64,000 nucleotides of DNA from HXMU1420-13 sp034669965 (GTDB lineage: Bacteria > Bacteroidota > Rhodothermia > Balneolales > Balneolaceae), in NCBI GenBank assembly GCA_034669965.1, contig JAXMOK010000001.1, positions 558,001-622,000 on the forward strand. Reading direction: 5' to 3'. Below the pieces are notes generated by a model that made no database searches, was not told the origin of the DNA, and saw only the letters and a list, made by a program, of their open reading frames with translations. This document shows, in pieces, positions 17,738-26,369 of the stretch. The translations under genes and the position numbers were made by a program. Within the stretch, counting starts at the first letter, position 1; each line of letters begins with the position of its first letter.

Positions 17738-18764
17738 AGCTTATCCTCAATGTTACTTCAAAGTCGTGGTCGTTTTCGCTGATTTCAAGTTGATGACGTT
17801 TCGGGTAAAGTAGATCCAGTCGTTTTCGAATATTCGACAACCCAACCCCGGTTGTATTTAGTTTGCTATCATCTTTTTTATCGATGCTATTCGAACAAAC
17901 CATCTCTAAAGATTTTGATTCGACGGTTATTCTTAAAATAATAAAAGCCCCTTTTTGCTGGATGTTTCCGTGCTTAATGGCGTTTTCCAGAAATTCGATT
18001 AACATCAGCGCCGGTACTTTTTGATCAGAAATCTTTCCCATCAAAGCCATCCGAAGTTGATCGGGATGATCGAGCCGTACTTTTTGCAACTTGATGTATT
18101 CTTTCAGGTAATTAACTTCATCAGTCAAATTTGCCAACTCATCATTTGACTGCTCAAGATTATATCGCAGTATTTGTGATAACGACAGGATTCTTTCCGG
18201 TGTCTCAGGTGCTTTCTTGATGCTCAAACCATAAATGGTATTAAGGCTGTTGAACAAGAAATGTGGACTGATTTGAGCTCGCAATGCCTTCAACTCGTTA
18301 GTTGAATTCAGTTCTTTCAATTCAGCATTTTCTTTCTTCAGCTCCAGAGCTTCGAACCAAGATTTCGATAACACAAGAAGTGTTGAAATAACGTAATAGA
18401 TCAATAATATCCCGAAAGTTTCTAGAGGATTATAAACCGCAACAAAGTAAAAATCAGGAAACAACCAATCCGATATTGATAAGTAAGTTAGGTTATAAAG
18501 GCTGAATGCAAAACCAAACAAAAACAAACTGGTTATCCCATATAACCAATATTTCCCCCTCTCAAGATGCTTAGGTATCAACAGAAATACATTAAAACTC
18601 ACAAAGGCAATCAAATGAATATGAAAAAGTGAGGTGTAAATCACGTCCAAAATTGTAGTTTCCCCATCCTGATCCATTACCCGTAGCAAAACAAAAAAAG
18701 AAATAACCCAAAACAGTCCGTGCTGAATCAGGTGATTTAAACTCGATTTAGTTCTATTGGTCAT
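17730..18764 (-). CDS. LytS/YehU-type sensor histidine kinase
   Basis: About 344 residues. The N-terminal part has four hydrophobic helices (about 10-145: LFWVISFFVLLRV, IHLIAFVSFNVFLLI, LYGITSLFLFGFAF, FGILLIYYVIS), then a coiled coil, then the His_kinase domain with phospho-acceptor His in ISPHFLFNSLNTIYGLS and the ATP-binding N in LIEFLENAIKHGN and GVGLSNIRKRL. The start at 18764 is chosen over a longer frame because AAGGGT lies about ten bases upstream and the frame then overlaps the upstream gene by only 11 bases. It is the cognate kinase of the downstream LytTR regulator. Confidence 0.92.
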   Translation of the reverse strand: MTNRTKSSLNHLIQHGLFWVISFFVLLRVMDQDGETTILDVIYTSLFHIHLIAFVSFNVFLLIPKHLERGKYWLYGITSLFLFGFAFSLYNLTYLSISDWLFPDFYFVAVYNPLETFGILLIYYVISTLLVLSKSWFEALELKKENAELKELNSTNELKALRAQISPHFLFNSLNTIYGLSIKKAPETPERILSLSQILRYNLEQSNDELANLTDEVNYLKEYIKLQKVRLDHPDQLRMALMGKISDQKVPALMLIEFLENAIKHGNIQQKGAFIILRITVESKSLEMVCSNSIDKKDDSKLNTTGVGLSNIRKRLDLLYPKRHQLEISENDHDFEVTLRISYD

Positions 18765-19425
18765 GGCAGAACCCTTTGAATCTGAATTCAGTTGCTCCTT
18801 CAAATGCTTCCTCTTCATGCGCGTATTTTGCTACAAATTTGCGTAGTTCGTCGGTCGAAGCGGTTATTAAAATGGTATCGTCGGCTTTTTCATGTTTAAT
18901 ACGCACTCGGTTCGCGCTAATCAGTTCTCGAATAAACGACGATTTAAACATTTCGATTGAAAGTACTTGATCGGCAATCTTAATCTTAGAAAAAGTGTGT
19001 ACCGGGAAGAAATGATTATCTACAAAAGTAGGCTTACTGTCTTCAATTTTAGTTAGGCTTTTGGCAAAAACATATAAATCCAGAAAATAAGCCTCATTGA
19101 GTTCGGTAACAGCTCCAATAAAAATTGCAGTATCTGCTTTTTGATCCTCCAGGTATTCAAATAGAATCAAGTAGGCATTCCCTATATCCAGCTCATCGAC
19201 TTCGATCTCAGCATCAGTAGCTAAAAAGAAGTCACCTAATTCAGGAAAATTTGAGATGTCGTTAATAAATGTCCAGCGTTGATCATCGGTTTCCCATATA
19301 CCTTCAAGTCCGGCATATAGTATGGCGTCATCTTGGTCGACCAAAGGATGCACCGATTTCAAAAAACATCCGGATTGAACTAAATAGAGAATGATTAATA
19401 ATAGAAAGTAATGTATGCGTCTCAT
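18754..19425 (-). CDS. Probable lipoprotein of unknown function
   Basis: About 223 residues with an N-terminal hydrophobic leader (IHYFLLLIILYLVQSGC), where the Cys would be the lipidated residue, although the lipobox is imperfect at -3. The mature part alternates beta segments (LEGIWETDDQRWTFIND, NAYLILFEYLEDQKADTAIFIGAVTEL), suggesting a small beta-rich domain. I do not recognise the family. It overlaps the sensor kinase by 11 bases, implying co-expression; it may modulate or accompany that two-component system. An alternative start lies at 19455. Confidence 0.75.
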   Translation of the reverse strand: MRRIHYFLLLIILYLVQSGCFLKSVHPLVDQDDAILYAGLEGIWETDDQRWTFINDISNFPELGDFFLATDAEIEVDELDIGNAYLILFEYLEDQKADTAIFIGAVTELNEAYFLDLYVFAKSLTKIEDSKPTFVDNHFFPVHTFSKIKIADQVLSIEMFKSSFIRELISANRVRIKHEKADDTILITASTDELRKFVAKYAHEEEAFEGATEFRFKGFCHDQ

Positions 19426-19573
19426 TTTGTATTTGGTTTGATAGTGATTACGCATCAAAGAAACGGAGGTATTTACCCTCCTTAAAAACTATTCGATGAA
19501 CCATAGCTTTCACACGATGAACAGATTTTCATTCACTGATTGGCGATCAACTAACTACTATCTCGCTGTATAA

Positions 19574-21484
19574 TTAATCCAACTTCACCCACATCCCCTG
19601 ATACCCGCTTAAAATAATAGTACCATCCAGATCTACATGATTGCCGGTTAACACATCTACACCAACGCTCATCCAACAACGAATTTCCTGTTCCATTTCA
19701 CTAAAATTTTGGATAATCACGAGTTTCTCTTTCTCACTTTGCTTGATGAAGCCTAACACATGATCGTTGTGTGTTTCAACCAAATCCACTTTGTTATTGC
19801 CTAGCGCAGAATGTTCCTTCCTTAGCTCTATTCGATGTTTTAACGCCTGGAAAATAGTGCCTTCTATTCCCTGCCCTTTTTTTGCAGTTTGTACCTTACC
19901 CCAATCCATTGCTACACGATGCACCCAACGTGTGTCCTCTTTTTTGGATGGATCCTGTTCATAGCTGTAGTCATTCATCAACCCAATCTCATCCCCAAGA
20001 TATAAAAGTGGAATTCCGCCGATTGTTAATGCAATACTATATAAGGCAATAATCCGGTTGATCGCATCTTTTTCACGCCCTGCATCTTTTAATTCGATGG
20101 CTTGCTCTAATCCCGCCAAGGATGCCGTTGTCCCACAAACTCTGAGATCGCCATTTGTTGGGTTGTATTGGAAGGGTTGCCCTTTGGCGAAGGAGCCGGA
20201 AAATTCTTTCGCGTAAAAATGATTTAAGAAGAAACGATGCCCCTCAGGGAAAATCCCCAGACCTTGAGCATCGTCATCCGAAAAAGTCCAGCCGATGTCG
20301 TCGTGGCTGCGCACATAATTTATCCAAGCACAATCTTCGGGGATATAAAATCGATTTTCGATCGACTTTTTCAACAATTTAACCTCACGCGTGGCCATGC
20401 TTTCCCAAATCAACGCCATCACCGTTGGATTGTACGATAGTTGGCATTCATCTTGATGCACATATTTTGCTACATCATCTGGGTGAACGATTGCCTCCGA
20501 TTTGAAAGTAAGGGCCGGGGCTCCAATCCTGGCAGCCGCATTTAATGCTCGAATTAAAGCATGAGCTTGAGGAAGGTTTTCGCAGTTGGTTCCCATTTGC
20601 TTCCATGTAAATGGCACTGCATCTAATCGAAGTACATCAATCCCTTGATTTGCCAAAAACAGCATTTCTTTAGCTATGGCGATGAGTACTTCCGGATTTC
20701 GATAGTTTAAATCCCATTGAAAGTTGTGGAAAGTACTCCAAACCCACTCGCCGGTTTCTTTATTTTGATGGAAGCTTCCCCGTCGAATTTCCGGAAATAT
20801 CTCGCGTAGGTTTTGCTCATATTGATCGGGAATCGTTTTATCAGGGAAAAAGAAATAGAAGTCTTTGTAAAATGGATCGCCAGATTTGGCTTTTTTCGCC
20901 CATTCGTGTTCATCGGAGGTGTGATTATTCACAAAATCCAACACTAAGCTTATGCCCTCTTTTCTAAATTTCTTCGACAGCTTTTTTAAGCCTGCCATTG
21001 TACCGAGGCTTGGCTCCACTTTTCGATAACTACTAACGGCATAACCTCCATCACTTTCGGGATGTGGTCGATCGAACAGTGGCATCAAGTGCAAATAAGT
21101 GACTCCCAGTTCTTTAAAGTAGGGCAGCTTTTCTTCGATTCCGTCCAGATTTCCTGCAAACAAATCAACATAACAAACCGCGCCCATCATTTTGTTCGAT
21201 GCAAACCAAGAAGGATTCTCGACACGTTCAGCATCCACTTCCCGCAGATACTTTGGGCGTTTTATCCAGCTGCGTCCTGCTTCCAGAATCATTTTTTCGG
21301 CATAAAAGTACCAATCAGGTTGATCGCTATATAGAAAGTGAAGTTCGCGAAGTAATTTCTCGATATGATCTTGAACTCTGGTGATAAAAATAGTTAAATC
21401 GTTAGCCTTCCAATCAGAAAACTCTGCGGTTAAGGCATCCAAAATGCGCTGTTTAGTACGTTCGAGTGCTTTTTCGTTGATCAT
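19574..21484 (-). CDS. Amylosucrase-type glycoside hydrolase family 13 enzyme
   Basis: A 636-residue protein matching Neisseria polysaccharea amylosucrase in length and order. An N-terminal helical domain (1-90) precedes the GH13 barrel. The catalytic residues are D288 in GIDVLRLDAV (nucleophile), E330 in TFKSEAIV (acid/base) and D395 in RSHDDIGW, two positions beyond D286/E328/D393 of the reference. HPESDGGYAVSSY and VLDFVNNHTSDEHEW are also conserved. It should transfer glucose from sucrose to a glucan, releasing fructose; sucrose hydrolase or isomerase activity occurs in relatives. Its cytoplasmic location is supported by the lack of a signal peptide. The fructose released would feed the kinases at 9.4-11.2 kb. 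Confidence 0.9.
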   Translation of the reverse strand: MINEKALERTKQRILDALTAEFSDWKANDLTIFITRVQDHIEKLLRELHFLYSDQPDWYFYAEKMILEAGRSWIKRPKYLREVDAERVENPSWFASNKMMGAVCYVDLFAGNLDGIEEKLPYFKELGVTYLHLMPLFDRPHPESDGGYAVSSYRKVEPSLGTMAGLKKLSKKFRKEGISLVLDFVNNHTSDEHEWAKKAKSGDPFYKDFYFFFPDKTIPDQYEQNLREIFPEIRRGSFHQNKETGEWVWSTFHNFQWDLNYRNPEVLIAIAKEMLFLANQGIDVLRLDAVPFTWKQMGTNCENLPQAHALIRALNAAARIGAPALTFKSEAIVHPDDVAKYVHQDECQLSYNPTVMALIWESMATREVKLLKKSIENRFYIPEDCAWINYVRSHDDIGWTFSDDDAQGLGIFPEGHRFFLNHFYAKEFSGSFAKGQPFQYNPTNGDLRVCGTTASLAGLEQAIELKDAGREKDAINRIIALYSIALTIGGIPLLYLGDEIGLMNDYSYEQDPSKKEDTRWVHRVAMDWGKVQTAKKGQGIEGTIFQALKHRIELRKEHSALGNNKVDLVETHNDHVLGFIKQSEKEKLVIIQNFSEMEQEIRCWMSVGVDVLTGNHVDLDGTIILSGYQGMWVKLD

Positions 21485-21804
21485 ATTATTTTGAATTCTA
21501 CCTTAATGAGATTCCTAATGCTAAAGTGTACCCAAAGACCGTAATCAGGTCGAAGGTAGTGATTAAAAAATCAGGCTTAAAAATTTGAGATAGTGAATGA
21601 AGAGCTGTTTTCTAATTCTGGTTAAGGATGGATTTTAATATAACTTTTGGCATTATGCCAATGCTTTAAATGCCGATAATTAATGTATATTCACACTTAT
21701 TTGATTATTTTCGTATGCGATTTTCATAGGCAATTAAAAATGTGTAATATTTGGCCTTGAACTATCTGCAAACGAGGGGCATAACGTCTTACTAATTGTA
21801 ATTC
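21485..21804. other. Divergent intergenic region, amylosucrase / response regulator
   Basis: Three hundred and twenty AT-rich bases with no coding frame. It contains a perfect palindrome at 21647-21661 and, at about 21739-21747, TAATATTTG, a near match to the TAnnTTTG -7 element facing the response regulator. Confidence 0.5.
21647..21661. promoter_or_regulatory. Palindromic operator-like site TTGGCATTATGCCAA
   Basis: Seven-base arms TTGGCAT and ATGCCAA around a single T. It lies about 160 bases from the amylosucrase start and 144 from the response-regulator start. It could bind a dimeric regulator; no LacI-type regulator gene is visible nearby. Confidence 0.4.
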
Positions 21805-22179
21805 ATGGACAGTAACAAAAGAAAAACAGTAATGATTGTAGAGGATGACTTAATCCTAAATCTGCTCTACGAAAGTTATCTCGAAAAATTAGGCTATGAT
21901 GCAGAAGGCGAACTTGTATATGGTAAAACTGCCATCGAAGTAGCACGCCGAATTAGCCCTGATTTAATTTTGATGGACATTTCGCTTGAAGGCACTATGG
22001 ATGGTATTGATGCGATGAAAGAAATTCGCACTTTTTCTGATGTCCCAGTTATTTACATAACCGGGAATTCCGATCCTTACCATGTTCAAAGAGCTAAAGA
22101 GACGAACTACCTCGATTACTTGGTAAAACCAATTGAGTTTAACGATATCAAAGAATCACTAGATAGAAATTTCAAGTAA
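21805..22179 (+). CDS. Single-domain response regulator (CheY-like)
   Basis: A 124-residue stand-alone receiver. The acidic pair is in VMIVEDDLILN, the phospho-acceptor Asp in LILMDISLEG, the Thr in VIYITGNSD and the conserved Lys in YLVKPIEF. There is no output domain. It lies 73 bases upstream of a histidine kinase and OmpR regulator on the same strand, so it may be an intermediate in that pathway or act on the kinase. It resembles the receiver modules of Bacteroidota hybrid kinases. Confidence 0.92.
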   Translation: MDSNKRKTVMIVEDDLILNLLYESYLEKLGYDAEGELVYGKTAIEVARRISPDLILMDISLEGTMDGIDAMKEIRTFSDVPVIYITGNSDPYHVQRAKETNYLDYLVKPIEFNDIKESLDRNFK

Positions 22180-22252
22180 TTCTAATCATCTAGTTCACGT
22201 TTTTTTACCACTTAAGCATTGAATCGATCAGCGTAAGTGATAAATTTATGCA

Positions 22253-23971
22253 ATGAACTCACTCAATAAAGTTTTACGAAATAAAGCCATCCGCTATCTC
22301 CTTTTGGGTTTAGGTTTTGCTGCCGTAATCGCCCTTACAGGCATGAACGTATATTCGCTATACGATATTCGAGATAAGATGACTATGGGTGTGGAAGAGC
22401 GGCAAATTGCTCTTGTAGAAGATTTAATACAAGACGTTCGGCGTGAAATATACTCACCGTTTACCGGGCTAAATAAAATTGAACTTGAGCCGGTTGAATA
22501 TTCCATTTCAGAATCAGGCCAATTTCCTCCTCAACTTCAGGAAAAAATTGAGAAAGCCGCGGCGAGTCCGCTATTTACCGGCATTTATTACACCCCTGCT
22601 GATATTGACCCGTGCTCAATAGATTCAAAAATCTATGCTTATAATTACACCGATCATCTATTAGAGCATACATCGAATTATCCAACTATACTTTGCGATG
22701 GAGTTGGCCTTGCACGTACCAAAGCGCGCATCGAATTAAACAGCTTTAACTACCGATGGAATAATAACATCGAGTTTGATGCACATAGAACGATGAACAT
22801 TGGATTCATTAATCTTAAAGAAAACCGCGTAATCGGTTATCTGACAACCACTTTAGATAAAGATTACATCGTTAATGATCTCATACAGCCATTAATGACG
22901 AGATACTTTAGTCCGGATTCTGCCGGTGGTGCTGTGCTTTGGTTACATGATTGGGCTAACGATGTAGTGCTTGCTACCAACGACCCTTCTGTGCAATACG
23001 ATTTTGAAATTGTTGATAAAAGGCAACGCTTTGGAACCAGTATGTTCGAAAATTGGAACATCAAAGTAGCTTTTATGGATAATCCACTTGCTACTGCCTA
23101 TAACGATACCTTAGTTAAAAACTTAGTAGTATTGGGATTTGCTGTGTTATTTTTAGTGGGCGCATTGTTGTTTATGTTTTATACCGCACAAAGAGAAAGA
23201 GCTCTGGCCCTACGGCAAGCCGGGTTTTTAGCCAACGTAACCCACGAATTGAAAACACCATTAGCGGTAATGCAAGCAGCCGGAGAAAACATCTCGGATG
23301 GAAGGGTAAAAGACACTGCTCGTTTAAAACAATATGGCGACCACATTTACAGTGAGGCCATACGTTTAAGAAAAATGATCGAGAAATTGCTAGATGTTGC
23401 GAAAACTGATTCCGGACAAACCTTGATTCAAGCAACACCGGTTAATGTAAATGAAGCACTCAAAGCCTTTGTTGCCGAAAACCGAGAGTACATTGAAAGC
23501 AAAGGATTTAATGTTGGTTTAAAACTCACTGCCAGTCCTGCATTAGTTATGCTAGATCGCGATCATTTTGAAAATGTAATTAGTAACCTCACCGAGAATG
23601 CGATTAAATACAGTAAGGAAAACAAAAACATATTGTATACATCAAGTTCAAGTGAAAAAGAAGTTACAATTAATGTATCCGACACTGGTATTGGGATTCC
23701 CCGCAAACATATTAGAAACATTTTTAAGAAATTCTATCGTGTTGAGGATACCTTGGTTGCTAAAACAAAAGGCCATGGCCTTGGACTTAGTATCGTAAGA
23801 AATTTAATACAACTTAATGGCGGTAAGATTGATGTTCAAAGCGAAGTTGGTATTGGAACAACTTTTTCGTTGAAATTTCCAATTTTGGTGAAAGAAGAAC
23901 ATTCGTTAACATCCAAGCCCGAAAATAACGCTGAATCAGCAACAGTGATTGACCCAAAAGAATATGCCTAA
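22253..23971 (+). CDS. Membrane sensor histidine kinase
   Basis: A 572-residue kinase with one membrane helix near residues 14-35, a large extracytoplasmic domain (about 36-280, no family recognised, with two Cys in DPCSIDS and ILCDG), a second helix near 284-306, HisKA with the His in NVTHELKTPLAVMQ, and HATPase_c with NLTENAIKYS, DTGIGIP and GHGLGLSIV. The C-terminus overlaps the following OmpR regulator by 8 bases, so they are a cognate pair. The stimulus is unknown. Confidence 0.93.
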   Translation: MNSLNKVLRNKAIRYLLLGLGFAAVIALTGMNVYSLYDIRDKMTMGVEERQIALVEDLIQDVRREIYSPFTGLNKIELEPVEYSISESGQFPPQLQEKIEKAAASPLFTGIYYTPADIDPCSIDSKIYAYNYTDHLLEHTSNYPTILCDGVGLARTKARIELNSFNYRWNNNIEFDAHRTMNIGFINLKENRVIGYLTTTLDKDYIVNDLIQPLMTRYFSPDSAGGAVLWLHDWANDVVLATNDPSVQYDFEIVDKRQRFGTSMFENWNIKVAFMDNPLATAYNDTLVKNLVVLGFAVLFLVGALLFMFYTAQRERALALRQAGFLANVTHELKTPLAVMQAAGENISDGRVKDTARLKQYGDHIYSEAIRLRKMIEKLLDVAKTDSGQTLIQATPVNVNEALKAFVAENREYIESKGFNVGLKLTASPALVMLDRDHFENVISNLTENAIKYSKENKNILYTSSSSEKEVTINVSDTGIGIPRKHIRNIFKKFYRVEDTLVAKTKGHGLGLSIVRNLIQLNGGKIDVQSEVGIGTTFSLKFPILVKEEHSLTSKPENNAESATVIDPKEYA

Positions 23972-24668
23972 TAAGACGTTAAAAATACTGGTAGTAGAAG
24001 ACGAACCTAGCTTGATTTTCACCCTTCGCGACACTCTTGAAAGTGAAGGATATGATGTAATTGTTAGTGAAGATGGCGAACAAGCCGTTCAATTAGTGAA
24101 AGAGCACACTCCCGATTTGATGATTCTTGATATCATGTTACCGGGTAAAAGTGGGTACGATATCTGTAAAGAAGTACGTGATTTGAAGTACACTTTTCCG
24201 ATAATCATGCTTACCGCCAAAGACCAGGAAATCGACAAAGTAAAAGGCTTAAATCTGGGTGCTGATGATTACCTGACCAAACCATTTGGTGTTAAAGAAT
24301 TATTAGCCAGAATTCAAGCAAGATTACGCCGAGCAAGTGCATATTCAAGCTCAAGTAAAGTTGAAGTGCTTCGCCTTGGTGATATTGTCATCGACATGCT
24401 TGAATCGGAAGTAACTCTTCCTGACGGCACCGTGAATGAGCTTACAGCTCGCGAAGTAGAATTGATCCGATATCTCCTTTCAGCCGGCGGTGAGCCTGTG
24501 TCACGCGACGAATTACTTGAAAAAGTATGGCGTTACGAGTTTAGCACTAACACACGAACCGTAGACGTTCACATCTCAAAGTTACGTGCCAAAATTGAAA
24601 TGCAACCTGACGATCCACGATACCTAATTACCTTGCACGGCGTAGGCTATTTATTGAAAACTGTTTAA
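23964..24668 (+). CDS. OmpR/PhoB family response regulator
   Basis: A 234-residue regulator. The receiver has ILVVEDEPS, phospho-acceptor Asp in LMILDIMLPG, PIIMLTAKD and DYLTKPFGVKEL. The C-terminal winged helix (about 135-234) has LTAREVELIRYLL, VSRDELLEKVW and NTRTVDVHISKLRAKIE. The ATG at 23964 fits the usual N-terminus better than an upstream TTG and overlaps the kinase by 8 bases. It should be phosphorylated by the preceding kinase and control transcription of unknown targets. Confidence 0.95.
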   Translation: MPNKTLKILVVEDEPSLIFTLRDTLESEGYDVIVSEDGEQAVQLVKEHTPDLMILDIMLPGKSGYDICKEVRDLKYTFPIIMLTAKDQEIDKVKGLNLGADDYLTKPFGVKELLARIQARLRRASAYSSSSKVEVLRLGDIVIDMLESEVTLPDGTVNELTAREVELIRYLLSAGGEPVSRDELLEKVWRYEFSTNTRTVDVHISKLRAKIEMQPDDPRYLITLHGVGYLLKTV

Positions 24669-25216
24669 GATACAGATTGATTTAAATTCCTAACGAAATC
24701 GATAAACCCCGTCACCTTCGATTCAAGTAATTCTTGTTGTAAAGGTACATTTAATCCCGTTTCAGGATCGAAGGCAGAATTAACGCGTTGAACAAAAACA
24801 CGTTCGGGATATAACTGTGCATTTCTGTAATTAGCAACCATTTGAAATTGCTCAACAGCTCGCAATCCACCGAATGCTCCAGATGCAATACCGATAAATG
24901 CCATTGGTGTCTTAACAAAGGCTTCAGGAAATGGCAAGTAGTCTATAAATAATTTCAGGATTCCAGGAAAGCTTCCATTGTATTCCGGAATCACCCAAAC
25001 GATTGCATCCGCATCAAGAACTGGTTGCCTAAACTTTTCAACCGAAGGTATGCTTTTACCATATTTACCTCCTTGAACATCAGCTGTTGGGAAATCCTCA
25101 AGCGATACTACTTCAGCATCAATCCCTTCCTTTTTGTATAAATCTGCCACGTAATTAGAAACTGAAAGTGACATTGAGTTTGGACGATCGGTAGAGCTGA
25201 TTATTTTTAAATTCAT
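24665..25216 (-). CDS. NADPH-dependent FMN reductase family protein
   Basis: A 183-residue flavodoxin-like reductase. LKIISSTDRPNSMSLSVSNYV holds the FMN phosphate loop, and PEYNGSFPGILKLFIDYL is the family hallmark for flavin contact. GIASGAFGGLRAVEQF also fits. It should reduce FMN, quinones or azo compounds with NAD(P)H in the cytoplasm. Its 3' end overlaps the OmpR regulator gene tail to tail by 4 bases, so neither has room for a separate terminator. Confidence 0.88.
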   Translation of the reverse strand: MNLKIISSTDRPNSMSLSVSNYVADLYKKEGIDAEVVSLEDFPTADVQGGKYGKSIPSVEKFRQPVLDADAIVWVIPEYNGSFPGILKLFIDYLPFPEAFVKTPMAFIGIASGAFGGLRAVEQFQMVANYRNAQLYPERVFVQRVNSAFDPETGLNVPLQQELLESKVTGFIDFVRNLNQSVS

Positions 25217-25419
25217 TGCTTTTTTTGATTACTAGATGCTCAAAATAACACTATTACAAGTGTATTAATTCAATGAATTTCTGAAAACTTTATTAACCGC
25301 GATAATAAAAGCGCTTTTCCAATTTAATGGTAATATTTTATGGTAAATAACATTTTTACCTAATTATTTTAGTTGTTTTTAGAATTTGAATATCTTTAAA
25401 GCGATTAAGTTAGTGTTTA

Positions 25420-25529
25420 TTCCGCCTAATACTTAATGATGGCTGGTTGGTTAGGCCGGCCTCTTTAATGGTATTAGTGACTCCAACAACAACAGGCGAA
25501 GTATTGACCTACTTCGCCTGTTTTCTTTT
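25420..25529 (+). ncRNA. Candidate small RNA or leader ending at an orphan terminator
   Basis: A strong plus-strand terminator ends this stretch although the gene to its left is on the minus strand and the next plus gene starts 24 bases later. A second hairpin, GGCTGG (25441-25446) with CCGGCC (25456-25461), precedes it. So either a small RNA is made here or the M23 gene has an attenuated leader. A tiny frame (25436-25468, about ten codons) exists but has no Shine-Dalgarno. The 5' end is a guess; no known RNA family was recognised. Confidence 0.4.
25491..25529 (+). terminator. Strong rho-independent terminator
   Basis: A perfect 13-bp stem, AACAGGCGAAGTA with TACTTCGCCTGTT (25510-25522), loop TTGACC, then TTCTTTT. 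The T-run is only on the plus strand, so it is directional. Confidence 0.88.
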
Positions 25530-25552
25530 CTTCTTTTGAGCTAATTTTATAC

Positions 25553-26365
25553 ATGCATTTTTTTCGTTTACTACTGCCTCTGTTATTAGCTTTATTAGTT
25601 TGTGATTTGCCCGACGAACGCTACCAGCAATTCAGTTTTACCAAAGAGATTACCACAACAAGTGATTCTCATTTTGTGTATTTGTCTAATCCAACATTCG
25701 CTCCTGTTCGGGTTAGGTCGAATTCGAAGACAAATGAACCTCCAATAGATTTTCAATTCATACTTCCCGCTCTTTCTGATACCACTCTTTCATTTCCTGC
25801 TACCATTTATGATAGTACATCCGTCCAAAATGTTGTAATTGCAGTTTCATTGGGTAATCCTTTCAATTCAACACCCGACTCATCTTTTCGTTACAAATGG
25901 CCTTTTCCAAAAGGTAAAAACTACACGATATTGCAGGGTTACCACGGCAAATATTCGCACGACAGCGATTACTCCCGATATGCTATAGATTTTAAGATGG
26001 CGGAAGGTGATACCATTACGGCCGCAAGAAATGGAATTGTAATTGGGGTAATTGAAGATTACGACGTGGGTGGAAATAGTAAAAAGTATAGAGATTATGC
26101 CAACTACATTACTTTACTACATGATGATGGTACGATGAGCCAATATGCTCATCTCATGCACAAAGGAGCATTGGTTGAAGTTGGTGACACCGTTAAGACG
26201 CTACAACCTATCGGACTGGCAGGAAATACCGGTTTCAGTAGTGCACCACATCTTCATTTTAATACCATTCGAGCAGTGGATTGGACCAAAACTGCAGGAT
26301 TCTCGGTTCAGTTTGAACTAATGGACGGCTCAGAAATCAAAAAAGGAATGACTGTATCTCATTAG
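25553..26365 (+). CDS. Exported M23 family (LytM-like) peptidase
   Basis: A 270-residue protein. A hydrophobic leader (MHFFRLLLPLLLALLVCDLP) contains a Cys that could be lipidated. Residues 30-115 form an unassigned beta-rich domain. The LytM domain (about 115-265) has the zinc motif HxxxxxxxD type in YSHDSDYSRYAIDF, the Asp being a ligand, and the second motif HLHF. All M23 ligand motifs (H, D, HxH) look present. It probably cleaves peptidoglycan cross-links in the envelope, or binds them. It ends 4 bases from the rarA stop codon. Confidence 0.88.
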   Translation: MHFFRLLLPLLLALLVCDLPDERYQQFSFTKEITTTSDSHFVYLSNPTFAPVRVRSNSKTNEPPIDFQFILPALSDTTLSFPATIYDSTSVQNVVIAVSLGNPFNSTPDSSFRYKWPFPKGKNYTILQGYHGKYSHDSDYSRYAIDFKMAEGDTITAARNGIVIGVIEDYDVGGNSKKYRDYANYITLLHDDGTMSQYAHLMHKGALVEVGDTVKTLQPIGLAGNTGFSSAPHLHFNTIRAVDWTKTAGFSVQFELMDGSEIKKGMTVSH

Positions 26366-26369
26366 TTCG

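Noticed and set aside
21647..21664. Sigma-54 promoter, from TTGGCA and a following GC
   Set aside because: The GG to GC spacing is not ten bases on either strand; the palindrome explains the sequence better.
25436..25468. Leader peptide of about ten codons ahead of the terminator
   Set aside because: No Shine-Dalgarno, and no run of a single amino-acid codon to sense; kept only as part of the small-RNA candidate.
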